A stretch of DNA of 64,000 nucleotides from Gnetum montanum (GCA_015680685.1 MNCI01005291.1:34032-98031), one strand, 5' to 3'; positions 47,166 through 58,480 are shown, counted from the stretch's first letter. Program-made: numbers and translations. Notes: generated by a model not told the origin, from the sequence alone.

Positions 47166-48260
47166 TTAACAGCCCTTTTTTAGCTCATTAATGCTACCTT
47201 GTATGGTCTCCTCATCAATAGGTCCATGAGAGTGCACAAGATCTAAAACATTAAATACAAAAGACGTATCAATATTTTTTGGTAAATCTATCTCAAAATC
47301 ATTATCATTAATCTTAGCCTTAATTTTGAAAGACCCCATCTTCTTAGCATTCAACTTGGAGAAATTAAAACATCTCAAAAACTTCTGCTTCAAGTGTACC
47401 CAAATCAATTCATCAATTGAAAAATTAAGCTTCCATTTAGCCTCATTCCTCTTGAGGACTCTCTCTTCAAGCTTCTTTTTAAGATTTGATTTTACTTATG
47501 CATGGAGATCCTGCATATCTTCATAAAATCAACACTAAGTTGAGCCTCACCATTAAAGATCTTTAATGTTTCCACCATCTTTGTACAAAACCTATAGTTC
47601 ACCTCAAATGGGCTTTTCCCAATAGTAATAAAAAAAGAATTATTATATAAAAACTCAATATGATACAATAAGTTTCCCCACCTATTTGACTACCCATCAC
47701 ATAAACATCTGAATACTTTTAGCAAGGATTTATTTACCACCTCTATTTAGCCATTAGATTGTGAATGATATGCATTAGAAAAAATTAACTTTGTCCCTAA
47801 AATTTCCAAAAGGACCACCAAAAGTGACTTATGAACTTGGAGTCTCTGTCACTAACGATATTCAAAGGAATTCCATGGAACTTCATAACATGTTAGAAAA
47901 AAAATTTGCAACATGAGAAGCATCACTCATCTTCTTACATAGAATGAAGTCTGTCATCTTGGATAACTTGTTCACAACAACAAAAATTCCATTGTGTCTA
48001 CTTTTGGTTTTTGGAATACCACTCATAAATTCCATTGTTTCTACTTTTGGTTTTTGGAATTGGCAAAGGCATATAATGTCCATTCACTCCTTTACCTTCT
48101 TTGAAATTCTAACAAGTCAATTACTCCTTCACAAATTTTGAAACTTTAGTTGCTATACCAAGCCAAAAAAATAGTGCCTACTCACAAGTTCCAATGTTTT
48201 ATCACTACCCATGTGACCATCCCACTATAATGCTTTTCAAGTAAACCATTTGTTTCTAAA
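47166..48260 (-). pseudogene. Integrase remnant of element F
   Basis: On the minus strand the core shows FVVVNKLSKMTDFILCKKMS then DASHVANFF (47883-48083), matching FVVVDRLSKMAHFIPC...ASxVAxLF of chromoviruses. The C-terminal domain (47166-47408) reads LKQKFLRCFNFSKLNAKKMG, KINDNDFEIDLP and TSFVFNVLDLV, matching the conserved KL..RK.GPF and INDNAYxIDLP motifs. Stops occur throughout the region between. A ~43-base tandem duplication (47983-48061) lies in the core. Confidence 0.85.
47983..48061. repeat. Two-copy ~43-bp tandem duplication in the integrase of element F
   Basis: AATTCCATTGTGTCTACTTT and AATTCCATTGTTTCTACTTT each start a unit that runs on through TTGGTTTTTGGAAT. The spacing of 43-44 bases is not a clear multiple of three, so the duplication probably breaks the frame. 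Confidence 0.8.
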
Positions 48261-48299
48261 TTCACAATTAGGAACACATACCTTTTAGTTCTTAAATAT

Positions 48300-49640
48300 G
48301 ATAGTCCCTCCACTATTCTATCATCAATAGCTCTTTGAGGCTCCTCTAAACCTATCCAAAATCAACATCATGCTCATACAAAGAAGCAAAATCATCCATA
48401 CCTTTCACATGAGGTATGTTAAAATTAACCACATGCACCCTGGACAATGCATCAACCACCACATTGGCTTTTCATTATTATGCTTCAACAAAAAATTGAA
48501 CTTTTGTAACTATGCAGCACACTTCATGTGCTTGACACTTGACTTCTTTTGAGAGTTTAAAAATTTTAGTGCTTTCTGATTCATCATCAAAGTAAACTCC
48601 TTGTGCAACAAGTAATTCTCCATTGCTTGATTACTTAAAGAATACTACATAATTTCTTTTTATATATGTTATATTTTTTCCTTAAATCATTTAGCATTTT
48701 TGAAAAGAAAGCAATAGGCCTACCTTCTTGTGAAAGTACCCCACCAATACTAAGTACACTTGCATCCACCTCCAACTAGAAAAGTTTTTGAAAATCTAGA
48801 ATTACAAGCACCTTCACTAAAGATTCCTTAGGTTTTATAATTCTACCTAAAATCTTGATTTTTCTTCAATAAAGCAAATATAAGCCATGAAATAATACAG
48901 AAGTTTTTTATGAACCATCTATAAAAAATTTGTAAACCAAGAAATGATCTTACCTCCCCAACATTCTTACAAGTTGATCAATCTCTAATAGCTTTCACTT
49001 TGCTAGCTTTCATCTAAATTTTATTTTTAGAAACCACATGCCCTAAGTATTTGATTTTCCTCTTGAAGAAATGACTTTTCTTCACATTAACCACCAATTG
49101 TGCTTCCTTCAACTTAAGACACACCATCCTCAAGTGATCCAAGTGCTCTTCCTCATTAAAGTTATACACCAAGATATCATCAAAAATATAATACAACACT
49201 TACCTATCAAGTTCTTTAACATCATGCATCAACCTCATGAATGTAGAAGGTGCATTCATGAGCCCAAATGACATCATCAACCACTTAAAAAATCCATCTA
49301 GTATCTTGAAAGTCATCTTCCACTCATCACCAAGCCTAATTCTAACTTAATGGTATTTACTCTTCAAATAAACTTTGCTAAAAATTTAAGCATTAGTAAG
49401 AACATCAAAAATATCATCCATCCTTGGAATAGAAAACTTATATCTCACTAGTATCCTATTCAATGTCCTGAAATCAATGCACATTTTCCATTCATCATTA
49501 TTCTTCTTTGGCACTAGCAATGTTGGAACTGGACAAGGTGAAATGGATTCCCTCATGAAACCATTTTCAAGTAACTCCTCTACTTGCCTTTGCAATTCAG
49601 CCTGCTGATTTGGTTCCATCTGATAAGCTCTCTTATTTAG
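48300..49640 (-). pseudogene. Reverse transcriptase and RNase H remnant of element F
   Basis: Minus-strand motifs: ELLENGFMRESISPCPVPTL, LVPKKNNDEWKMCIDFRTLN and YKFSIPRMDDIFDVL (49386-49619). After a short broken stretch come [17 protein letters not shown] and YYIFDDILVYNFNEEEHLDH (49014-49199, both Asp of the active box present), then YLGHVVSKNKI. RNase H is weaker (ALKFLNSQKK near 48560; text ends near 48300). The SPCxVPxLLVPKK motif and an RT start at ELL..G are typical of chromoviruses (Reina/CRM/Tekay groups). Confidence 0.88.
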
Positions 49641-49892
49641 AATGATAGCACCAAGAATAAAATCAATCTAATTTTGTACATTCCTCATTGGTGGTAATCC
49701 ATCCAATTTCCCCTTAAAAACCTTAGGAAATTTCTCCTTGAAGCCTAATACACCTGTTGGAAGTTTAACCTGCATATCATCATGGTTAGAAGCAAATATT
49801 TTTACAACAACAAAACCAAAACTAGTTTCATCATGCTCCTTAATATATTCCCTCTCTTCTAGAAGAATTACAAAAACATCAAGTGAGCCTTT

Positions 49893-50420
49893 CTACCTCA
49901 CTTGTTTAGCTATCATTGTAATCAACACATAGAGTCCATTAGGTCTATCTTTACTCTGTGTATTTCTTGTTTTATCAAACTGAGCACCATTATTAAAATT
50001 CCAAGGTCTACTAATAATTACATCAACAAAACCTATTGTAAGCACATCACACTTCATAACATCATGAAAACCTTCAATTTTAAACTTCAAAGTACATTAT
50101 TTTCTCACCTCTTGGGAAAAATCTCTAGACAACCAATGCACTTTATATAGTCTAAGATGAGGATTGGTTGCCAAACCTAATCTAGAAACTAACCTAGAAG
50201 AAATAATGTTTTCTTAGGCTCCTCCATAAACCAAAACATAATTCCATTCTCCACTAATTAAACATCTAGTTCCAATCCAAAATAAAAATTTTCTATTAGT
50301 ATGATCTCCTCTATTCACATTCCCCATGAATACACAAGAATTTAATTCAGAAACATCCTTAATTTTTGGAGCATGAGGATTACCACTTTAATGATCTTGG
50401 ATTGATGTCTCCTTCACCTT
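49893..50420 (-). pseudogene. Protease-region remnant of element F
   Basis: Minus-strand MKCDVLTIGFVDVIISRPWNF (shown here as CDV...SRPWNF) at 49893-50090 matches the CDVxPMxxCHxLLGRPWxxD block of chromovirus proteases. The upstream active-site D-S/T-G was not clearly readable. The plus-strand frame at 49902-50150 is a shadow. Confidence 0.7.
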
Positions 50421-50439
50421 CATGGGTTGCACATCTTTT

Positions 50440-51600
50440 CCCTTGACTACCTTATGAAGTGTGCATTCCCATTACTTATGTTTCCACTCTCCACACTTGA
50501 AGCATTGGATTTTGAATGAGCTATTGCCTTGACGCTTGCCTCCCTTGCCTTGGTTCTTATTAGCCTTGCCCTTCTCATCACCTCTTTTAGTATTCATGTC
50601 ATGGTTGTCATCCTTATCTTCATATTTGAACCCCTTCTCCTTCTCCTTGGAAGTTTGTTTACTCATGTTTCCAAATCCACTTAATTTCTTCTCAAACTTA
50701 AGTGCCAAGTCATAAGCCTCATCAAGAGTTTGTGGCTCATAAAAAGACAACTCATGCTAGTATGCCATTTCAAGACCTCCTAAAAAGATTTAAGCCTATT
50801 CATATTCCTTCCAATTCATTTTAGCTTAATGGAATCAATTACAAAATTATATGTAAACTTCTTTGACATCCTCATCACCTTGCCTTAGGAATTTTAACTT
50901 CATCGTAGTCTCTTATCTCTGATAAGACTATTCAAATTTTCTTTCAACCTATATTTCATCAAATCCCAGTCTCTAATGGGTTGATTGTTTCATCTTTCAT
51001 AAACCTAGGACTCCTTTTCCCACCAATTAGAAGTCATATCTTCTAATCTAGATTCAACAATAAGTACCCTCAACTTATTCAATACCTCTTCCAATTGGAA
51101 ATGCTTCTTAGGTACTTTCAGCCAACTTGCAAAAGCATTTGTCCCATCTACACCATTAAAAGTCCTCAACTCCATGTATGAATGTCTTGTAACATTTTTG
51201 AATGCTCTAGCAAGCCTTGCCTCATCTTCCTCATTAAGCTTACTTGGAGAAGAAGCATTTACCACCATTAAAGCCCTTGGAATTTTCATCTAATGAAGAG
51301 GATTTTTTTTCCATTGGAATCCTTGACTAATGGATTCCTACACTTCCATAGCTAGATTTTCATTCCTCTTCATCCACTTCATCTCCACCTAGTTTTGAAA
51401 CTTCTTCATCTAAATATGAATGCCTATCACCTTCACATGTTGGAATATGGCTAGGACAGTCATTTCTATCTACCTTTGCATTGATTTTATCCAACCAAGC
51501 AACCATCATCTAGAAGGTCGACTTCATCCTCTCTATGTCTTTATTCATGTCTTGCACCTATTTCTTCTTGGATGCCATTTGAAATTGAAAAAATCCTTAA
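50440..51600 (-). pseudogene. gag remnant of element F
   Basis: The minus-strand open piece 51005-51289 contains RTFNGVDGTNAFASWLKVPK, with later WWEKES. After a broken Gag core, 50472-50750 gives SFYEPQTLDEAYDLALKFEK, a Lys/Gly/Asn-rich basic stretch and a zinc knuckle CFKCGEWKHK-x-WEC (C-x2-C-x4-H-x4-C if the in-frame stop is ignored). This is the typical chromovirus Gag order. A poly-A stretch on this strand near 51310 marks a weak spot. Confidence 0.82.
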
Positions 51601-51628
51601 CCAAATTCCAAGAAACAATCAACACAAA

Positions 51629-51641
51629 GCTCTTATACTAA
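51629..51641 (-). other. Initiator-Met-type primer-binding site of element F
   Basis: The minus strand reads TTAGTATAAGAGC, two changes from TTGGTATCAGAGC, which is complementary to the 3' end of plant initiator tRNA-Met. It directly adjoins the LTR end at 51642, as expected. Confidence 0.75.
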
Positions 51642-51681
51642 TGATGTTGGAGCAAGCTCACTCCACTAATTAATCACCTTC
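51642..51681 (-). repeat. 5' LTR of element F, 40-bp stub
   Basis: TGATGTTGGAGCAAGCTCAC begins the LTR on the plus strand. Element G starts at 51682, so the remainder should reappear after G, outside the window. CCTTC (51677-51681) would be G's target copy. Confidence 0.65.
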
Positions 51682-52551
51682 TGATGAATCATGTTTTTCA
51701 TAAGCTCTAATATCAAGGTGGCTGCAATATCGGGTACATGATATTGGGTATGTGATATCATAGCCCAAGATGCAATATTAGGCATGGGATATTGGGGGCT
51801 ACTCTTGGGCCTATAAATATAACCCTTGGGTACATGATTCAAGAGTAGTTTTGGAAGTTAAGTAATGAAATTCTTGCAATTTGTTCATTCAACAGTTAGA
51901 ATATTTTCCAAGTGCCCACAACAAGAGGTCTAAGTGTAATTGGATCTTTATTCAAGCATTGATGTACCTGAACACACCATTGTGTTGGTAATAAAGATGA
52001 TCTCTTTGATTCATCCTTGCAACACTTGAGACTTTCTTTCTTTATACATTGATGTATTTTGGTTTCATACAGTTCACATTCAATGTTATTCATTCAGCAA
52101 TTAATTTTGATTAATTGAGCAACTAATTAAAATACACAAGCACTACCCCTTCAAACATATGTGTGACACTTGGTAGCTCAAAAACAATTAGCATTCAACA
52201 ATCCAATAGTGTTTGCATGAAGTTCAAGATGTGTTCAAGAAGTGGGGATGGTTACTTGTGTTAGGTTAGATTTGACAATAGTTCACTTAGAAATTAATTA
52301 CTCTCACTTTCATTATTGTTTTAGGTGATCAAATTGATAAAACATAAAATGATAAAAATCTTATTCCTTAGTCACACTTAACCATACACTTGCATTTCAC
52401 AAGTGAGATTGGGAAGACAATGAATGGACAACATGAACTCACCATTTAGCTCTAGCGTACCTGATAATTAAAGTCTACAAAATTCAACTGGATCACACAT
52501 GAGTACCTATGATTTGTATGGTTGGGCATAGGGGTACCTCACCACTCATCA
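51682..52551 (+). repeat. 5' LTR of element G (870 bp)
   Basis: It starts TGATGAATCATG and ends CACTCATCA. The first ~157 bases match 63844-64000 at roughly 85% by eye, mostly transitions. U3 holds many GATATC/GATATT words. The TATA box CTATAAATAT is at 51811 (129 bases from the start, the same offset as in the 3' copy). It aligns with D's LTR in R/U5. Confidence 0.92.
51811..51820 (+). promoter_or_regulatory. TATA box of element G 5' LTR
   Basis: CTATAAATAT within a block identical in the 3' LTR (63973-63982), followed by AACCCTTGGG versus AACACTTGGG. Confidence 0.75.
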
Positions 52552-52571
52552 TTGGCGTTGTTGTCAAGGAC
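52552..52571 (+). other. tRNA-Asp-type primer-binding site of element G
   Basis: TTGGCGTTGTTGTCAAGGA starts immediately after the LTR and differs from the Athila/Tat consensus TGGCGCCGTTGCCGGGGA only by C-to-T and G-to-A transitions. Confidence 0.85.
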
Positions 52572-52716
52572 TTTACTTCTATGTGCGCTATCTAAACTTA
52601 GTGAAACTTAATAACCTCATTGTTCAAGCCCTAAAGGATGAATCTTCTAAAAAAATTATTGTTACAACTAAATTAAATCTTAATCACACACTTCATATAG
52701 ATTCATTAATATAAAT

Positions 52717-53320
52717 GTCTTCTTCTCATAGGAGTCTATCTTTGCCCAGTGTAGACCAAGTGCCTCAGGAATACTAGATGGTATATGCTCATCCCGATGA
52801 GTATGTACCAGACTTCACCTTCATCTTACATCAAGATAAAATGTTTCAGTGGCGTGACATGGAAGGTAACATTCTGTTGCCACCAAATCGATCTATTCCA
52901 GCTAATGCTTGCATGACATGGACTTTAACATCTTCACGAGGAGTATGAGATGCGAGATCCTGATTCAAGGGATTATCATCCCATTGAAGCACAAAGGTTA
53001 AGGGATCATCAGCTAGAGTAACAACATGAGCTTTTGAAGGGCAAGGGGTCAAACACTTTTCCACCTCCACTTGGCCCATTACATAAAGGTGAACACTTAT
53101 TTGGGGGCTTTTCATTCGGTGATACTCCTCTCTTTGACTTTGGTCAAGGGGCCCTCAAAAAAATGTGTAATCCATAATTCATAATCCTAGTTCTAGTAAA
53201 AATGGATCCAATGACAAAAATGGATCTAGAGGAGTAAGTCATGAAAAGGGGACAAATAGAAGTCACGATCATGATCGTGGTTGCGATCATTGAAGAGAAG
53301 GTGGTAGGTGTCAACATAAT
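52717..53320 (+). pseudogene. gag of element G, part 1 (upstream of solo LTR H)
   Basis: It starts MSSSHRSLSLPSVDQVPQEY, then DEYVPDFTFILHQDKMFQWR. After one frame change it gives PPPLGPLHKGEHLFGGFSFG and a Ser/His/Arg/Asp-rich stretch (VSHEKGTNRSHDHDRG). The reading resumes at 56553 with Ser-rich and His/Arg-rich text of the same kind (SSSSSSSSSLEHGHRGHEHD), so H interrupts a low-complexity Gag region. The minus-strand frame at 52846-53115 is a shadow. Confidence 0.75.
53316..53320. repeat. Left target-site copy of solo LTR H
   Basis: ATAAT, versus ACAAT at 56548-56552 on the right. The single difference is a transition. Confidence 0.6.
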
Positions 53321-53845
53321 TGTTGGCGACCATTTGGGATGCGACCACCAACGAGTGTCTTCAAATAGGATTTAGGTGCTTGCTAGTCTCTGGCAACACC
53401 AAGGCCCAGATACCTCCAAATAGAATTAGTAGTTAATATGAGTATGTGTGTGTGTTTTTGTGGTGTGCAGTTCTGAAAAATAAAACGATTGTGTTGTGTG
53501 TAAACTACAAATGACTTATCTTAAAGAGATTTAGCCAACTTTGCCAAGTACTGTGAGTTGTTGAGAGTTCCTATTTTGTTCAATTGCCTAGTCTACGCGG
53601 TCCTTATAATACCTACTTGTAACAAATAAAGTTTTACAAAAATATTTAAGCACAACTCCATGAATCTACTTCTAATTTTCCCTAGAGAAAGAGATAGTTC
53701 CACAAGAATACTAGAAATAGAGCAAGATTCAATGGAAATAGACAGAAAAGAAAGCAGATTTGTATTAAGACCTCAAATATTTAAACAAGATAAAATGATA
53801 CGAGTAAACACTTCGCAATAAAGCTATCCCAAATTCAATAACTAC

Positions 53846-53876
53846 NNNNNNNNNNNNNNNNNNNNNNNNNNNNNNN
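53846..53876. other. Assembly gap (31 N) in solo LTR H
   Basis: Unknown bases inside the R/U5 part. Confidence 0.99.
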
Positions 53877-54301
53877 AATCCCAACAGTAGTTCTTATACA
53901 TTGCACAATAATCAAATTCACTACTAAAATGCTCTTAAGGATTTCAAACACAAGCGCTTCTATGGCAAAATTTTAATAGAAATTTTCAATTATGCAACAA
54001 GAACAGTAAGAGCAATCTAAAAATCCCAAAATCACTTGCCAAGCATGATACTATCTAAACCACTAGCTAAAAAATTTAGACAAAATAAAAAAAACAATAA
54101 GCATAACTCACAGGACTATGACAAAGAGGTTGAAATCTTTTCTTTAGCAAGTCATCTTACAAGCAATCTTTCACAGTGCCTTCTTACAAATGCTCTTCCA
54201 AGAGTCCCAAGTGTGTCTCCAAGTGAGAGCTAGTAGTCCTCCAAAGTGTGTGTTAAGTGAGACCCCAAGTGTGTGATTCTTTTCTTCTTACCCCTGAAGC
54301 C

Positions 54302-54310
54302 TTTTTATAG
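54302..54310 (-). promoter_or_regulatory. TATA box of solo LTR H
   Basis: The plus strand CTTTTTATAGGGTTC reads GAACCCTATAAAAAG on the minus strand. It is equivalent in position to the TATA boxes of element E (31789, 39461). Confidence 0.7.
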
Positions 54311-54368
54311 GGTTCAAAAGGTAGTTACATATTTCAAAATATCTTAGCTAGCTTCTCTCCCAAGTAAG

Positions 54369-54463
54369 GAAGTTATAACTTGCCCAACAAGTTAGGAGAT
54401 CTTACTTGCCCAACAAGTTAGAATATTACTTGCCCAACAAGTTAGGAAGTTGTAACTTATACA
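54369..54463. repeat. Three copies of a palindromic ACTTGCCCAACAAGTTAG unit
   Basis: ACTTGCCCAACAAGTTAG occurs three times in 90 bases (near 54377, 54407, 54429). Each copy can fold as AACTTG...CAAGTT. They lie just upstream of H's TATA box on the minus strand, in the enhancer position. Confidence 0.8.
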
Positions 54464-54779
54464 TAAAGTTTTGTAGAAAATCATGCTAACATTGGCATGT
54501 GTCTTTACACATTTTACAAATTAAAAATTAAAGCCACAGTCTTCATACTATAGGAGCTTCATTCAATTCTTATAAATTTTTAATTAGTTTGTTAAATATT
54601 ATTAACCACCAATGCTTTAGTAATTTTATAAACAGGTGGTAGTAATAAGGTAATTTTGCATGCACCTTAGTGTAAATGTGGGTGAAAGCGACTGTACAAT
54701 CTTTGGAGTCAATAAGACTGAAAAATAAATCATCTTCATCTTCCCTGTACTTTATTATTATTCATTTATTTATTATATA

Positions 54780-56360
54780 TATGTTTTTTTCTTTTTTCCT
54801 TTGAACCCACGTACTGGTAAATTGCTACGCGAATAATAAGTAACAGTTGCAAGAACGGCAGGAGTAATCAGCTGGTTTGTTTCTTTCCTTTCTTGCCTCT
54901 GTGCGAAACCCGTACAAACGGACACATGTTCTAACCCGTTCCCAGTGTTGACTCCTGCAATCGCGATTTGCTGGACACAGCCATGCTGCCGGAGTTAACA
55001 TACAACACCGACGCTGACCTCTTCTTTTTTCTGTAATCCATCTCATGCCGACGTCTAGAATCTGAATTTCTTACCTACCGTATGTAAAATATGTCTATTA
55101 CAGAAATATCCAAGAAAGTGGCAAATAAGAACAGATCAATAACGTGGACCTTTCTGGTGGTTACTAGTGCTTATGGCTATCATTTTCAAGCAAGGTGCGT
55201 AGGCACATCATTTTCGTGACGGTGCATGGTGGCATTGCCAGATTGGCCCCTACATGTGGATCCAAGACCCAGGCGAGTGGCTCCATGTGGCAGAAGTCAC
55301 CCTACTTGAGCAAGGCATGGTCGAAGAAGCTGGTGCATTCACCATTGGTCGTTATGCTATATAGGTGGCCCCGAATTATCAGATCACCCTCGCGTAATAT
55401 GCACGTGTCTCCTGTGAACAGCATCGGTTTCAACCGTTCGCACAGTGCATCGATGAGAAAGTCTTGTTGGTGTAGATTTTTTCAGAATAACGAGAGTGTG
55501 ATTCTGATTTCAGTCGAAAGCAAATTCTGGTTTTGGTTGCAACTGGTGCTTCTGCATCATTTTAGATTTTAGTATCCAAGTCAGAATGCCGCGAAGATGG
55601 ATACGGCTCTATGTTCATATTCCTTTCCTTTCGTGAGAATCTGCACTTATTTTGTTTGCTTGAATTGGGCAAGGCCGAGCAACATGTGGTTGAGTACAAC
55701 ATCGATGCTTTGACGTACACGCCTACTGTAGCACCAAATTTTCGAACAGTAGCTCTAGCGGCAGCACCTCAAAACCATGCACATACCCTTTCTCTATGGA
55801 TTTTAGAAGACAAATGTTCAATAGACACAAATTTTTGAGATACTGATTGTAGTCTGCCGACATTAATAAAAATAAATTTCAGCAAGAAACTTCAACTTTA
55901 GAATGGGTTTCCTGCACTCCCCCAACGATTTCCTCATTTGAATTAAAGCCGCTACCATCTTGCCTGCAAATCTGCTTTACTGTAGCCATTACTGTGTTCT
56001 TGAGATCTACTGAGAAATGATGTTGGATTTTGCTTTCTTTCTTTTTTTGCAATTTGCTGGTAAAGCTGAACGGAATTAGAATGATCAATGGCAGGACTTC
56101 CGTTTGCCGTATCAACCCCATTCCAAGAATCAGCAAGGCTAAGTATTCCATTGTTGATCATTTCTTTCCACTTTGAATCCAAGCAGGGTTTCCTTTTGTA
56201 AAATATGTCCGTTTACTCCAGAGTCACCTACTCTATGAAAGAACTTGTCCTACATTATTGTCCTTACTCAAACCCTCAGTCCAACACAAAGAAATTGGTT
56301 GCTCTCCTCCTGCTTGCTCCAGTGAATAATATAATTCTTGTTTGCTAAAGGAATAATTTG
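54780..56360 (-). other. CpG-rich low-copy-looking segment inside solo LTR H
   Basis: Base composition changes sharply: CG dinucleotides are frequent (for example TACGCGAATAA, CCGACGCTGACC), and no other part of the window resembles it. Several open stretches exist: plus 55195-55572 (125 codons) and 55611-55838; minus 55952-56182, whose product MDSKWKEMINNGILSLADSW looks like a soluble charged protein, and 55879-56151. I recognise none as a known family. It could be U3 sequence unique to this LTR, a captured host-gene fragment or a nested gene-less element. Confidence 0.45.
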
Positions 56361-56547
56361 GCACTTTAATTTCATATCCCAAGAAGGCCTCAACAGAATT
56401 TTATTTAATAGATAATAACTTCTCCAAAACACTCATCAACCCATAACTTTTAAGCTATATGTTTACTTTTAAATTCTCAAACACTCGTTATTTCAATTTT
56501 GGATATGATAGTCCAACTGTTCCATGAAATGGCCAAATGTGCCAACA

Positions 56548-56552
56548 ACAAT
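56548..56552. repeat. Right target-site copy of solo LTR H
   Basis: ACAAT, versus ATAAT at 53316-53320. Confidence 0.6.
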
Positions 56553-58480
56553 GTAAGTCCTCCTTCATCTTCCCTTTCATCATCTTCTTCTTCTTCATCT
56601 AGCTTAGAGCATGGTCATAGAGGACATGAACATGATGGAGGTGACTAACAAGACTAAAACAACAGAACAGACTATTGGGATAGTCATGATTGAAGGCATG
56701 GGAGATCCAAAGAGATCCACTACCATGAAGGAAGATTTAGTAGGGAACATCATAGGCACCATCACTATGGCCTTGATGAACCTCTACTTGCCACTTGAAG
56801 CATGTTAAACATTGCAAAGGCCATGAGGATTCTAACAAGGCATGTAAAGGATAGTAGAATAAAGAGGCTAGACATGAACAACATCCCTCGATTTGAGGGA
56901 GGCTATGACACTAATCCACAAAACCATCTCCAAGCCTTCTAGGATGAATGTGTCTTGTAGAATATTGAGAATGATTGGCAAAAGTTAAAATTATTCCCAA
57001 GGACACTCATTAAGGAAGTAGAAAATTGGTACCAATCCTTGGACTAGAATCAATCAAGTAGTGGAGTACGATGTTAGAGTTGTTTAATGATAAATATCAA
57101 ACATACTCCTGAGTGTCCAATCTAAGGAAGAAAATCCAAGGGTGGAAACAAGGAAACCATGAGCCCTTGGATGCTACTATTGGTCGATACTACTCTCTAT
57201 TGCATAAGTGTCCCAGAAATGGATACTCTCAACTTGATCAACTCCGCCATATTATAGATGGATTGCAATCTGAAACAAGGAAAACCCTTGGTGTTTATGC
57301 TCAAGGGAGACTAATAAAGTTAAGCATCCATCAGATCCAAAAGTTAATTGGGTAGGTAGCCAAGGAGGAGGGAGAATTGAGAAAGTGATAAAGTATAGAG
57401 GAATACAATAGGGATCCTTCTATTCACAAAAGGGGGATTCAATTTTGTGATAGTAAGGATGAGTTAACCAAAGATGAGGTGGCTAATCAAAAAACCTTGC
57501 CACTCTAGAAATTGCAATCCAAAATTATGACTAAGGTTGACCAATTATGGGACTCCATGGACAATAAGTTTCAAATTGTTTTAAAAATTGTTGAAGAGTC
57601 TAAGGAACAAAGTGGTGAGCATGAGCGACAAAGATGTAAGAAAGCTGAACGTGCCATATCCAAGGGTAACGGTAAGATGGCTATGATAGAGATGGTTGTA
57701 GATAGCGAATCAGATGCTAATGGAAAGTGTGACATCTGCCAATATGAACATCCCAAGGGATTTTATCCAATTATGTCATACTTGCAGGAATCTAGGGTGT
57801 ATGCCCTACATCCACAACTTACACAAAGGCAAACACCCCAAAAGATTGCCTTATCCACAAGGCAACTCTCAACAGTTTCATCAACCACAATAGTATTATC
57901 CAAGTGGAACTCCACTGCAACCTTATGAATTGTACTAGCAATGGTAGCAACCATAATCATGGGCATTGGCACCTCCAAGACAAAAATACCCCTACCAGCA
58001 ACCAGATCCCTATGGTTATTATGTTTAGCAACCTTCATCTCCATAGGACTCTTCTGGTCATGTTGCTACTTACCAACCTCATCACTACCCTCTTGAAGTG
58101 TACCAACTTCCATATGTACAGAGGGACACCACCTACTATCCTCATTCTCCTCCTATTCCTGCACCTACTCCACCTCCTGCACAACTACCACTTGTTCCAT
58201 CCATGCAAGGTAAATTGCTTGCCCAACCATAGTAGAGAAGCACTACGAGGGCAATTAACCTGCAACTAGTTAGCCAACCAAGTGGGCTGAAATCATGATC
58301 AAAGAAAAGACCCTTCTTTTGAGCCCATAGTCCACCAAAGCCCTTAAACACATCAATGGCTGGTAGCCCTACTCCTCCACTTTCTTCTACCTCACCTTTA
58401 TTTAAGTCCCTTTCAAACCAAAACCTCTCTTGAATCCATATTATGATGTTGACCCATGTTGTATCCAATTAGATTCGAGC
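56553..58480 (+). pseudogene. gag of element G, part 2
   Basis: After the Ser/His-rich region, RIKRLDMNNIPRFEGGYDTN (56862-56921) starts the Gag core: NPQNHLQAF, NIENDWQKLKLFPRTLIKEV, ENWYQSLD. The open piece 57113-57355 gives KKIQGWKQGNHEPLDATIGR then HKCPRNGYSQLDQLRHIIDG and LGVYAQG, the MKQGxxEPLxDYIxRF...CPxxGxxxxDQL pattern. A zinc-knuckle-like CDICQYEHPKGFYP (57730-57771) has Tyr where the last Cys should be. A Pro/Gln/Tyr/His-rich linker follows (57800-58400). Frame changes occur around 57360 and 57930. Confidence 0.85.

Larger units (their letters stand above)
46196..51681 (-). mobile_element. Element F: chromovirus-like Ty3/gypsy element on the minus strand
   Basis: The internal region 47049-51641 (4.6 kb, a usual chromovirus size) holds gag, protease, RT, RNase H and integrase in order on the minus strand. 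An initiator-Met-type primer site lies at 51629-51641. LTR ends are TGATGTTG (51642, right LTR) and CAACATCA (47048, left LTR), an 8-base inverted pair. Both LTRs are incomplete because D ends at 46195 in the left one and G starts at 51682 in the right one. No chromodomain could be read after integrase. F is the oldest layer of the nest. Confidence 0.82.
53321..56547 (-). mobile_element. Element H: solo LTR related to element E's family, minus strand
   Basis: The plus strand starts TGTTGGCGACCATTTGGGAT, the inverse complement of the end of E's LTRs; 53321-54100 as a whole is the inverse of E's R/U5 (for example TAGGTGCTTGCTAGTCTCTG and GATACTATCTAAACCACTAG). The right end ATGTGCCAACA inverts to TGTTGGCACATTTGGCCATT, which resembles E's LTR start (TGTTGTCACCTTTATACCAT). 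No pol is present, and 5-base target copies flank it, so one LTR remains after recombination between two. Its U3 (54310-56547) differs strongly from E's, is CpG-rich and holds a low-copy-looking segment. An assembly gap lies at 53846-53876. Confidence 0.8.

Noticed and set aside
58142-58468. 108-codon minus-strand open frame
   Set aside because: It is antisense to the Pro-rich gag linker of element G; the low-complexity complement gives long open frames.
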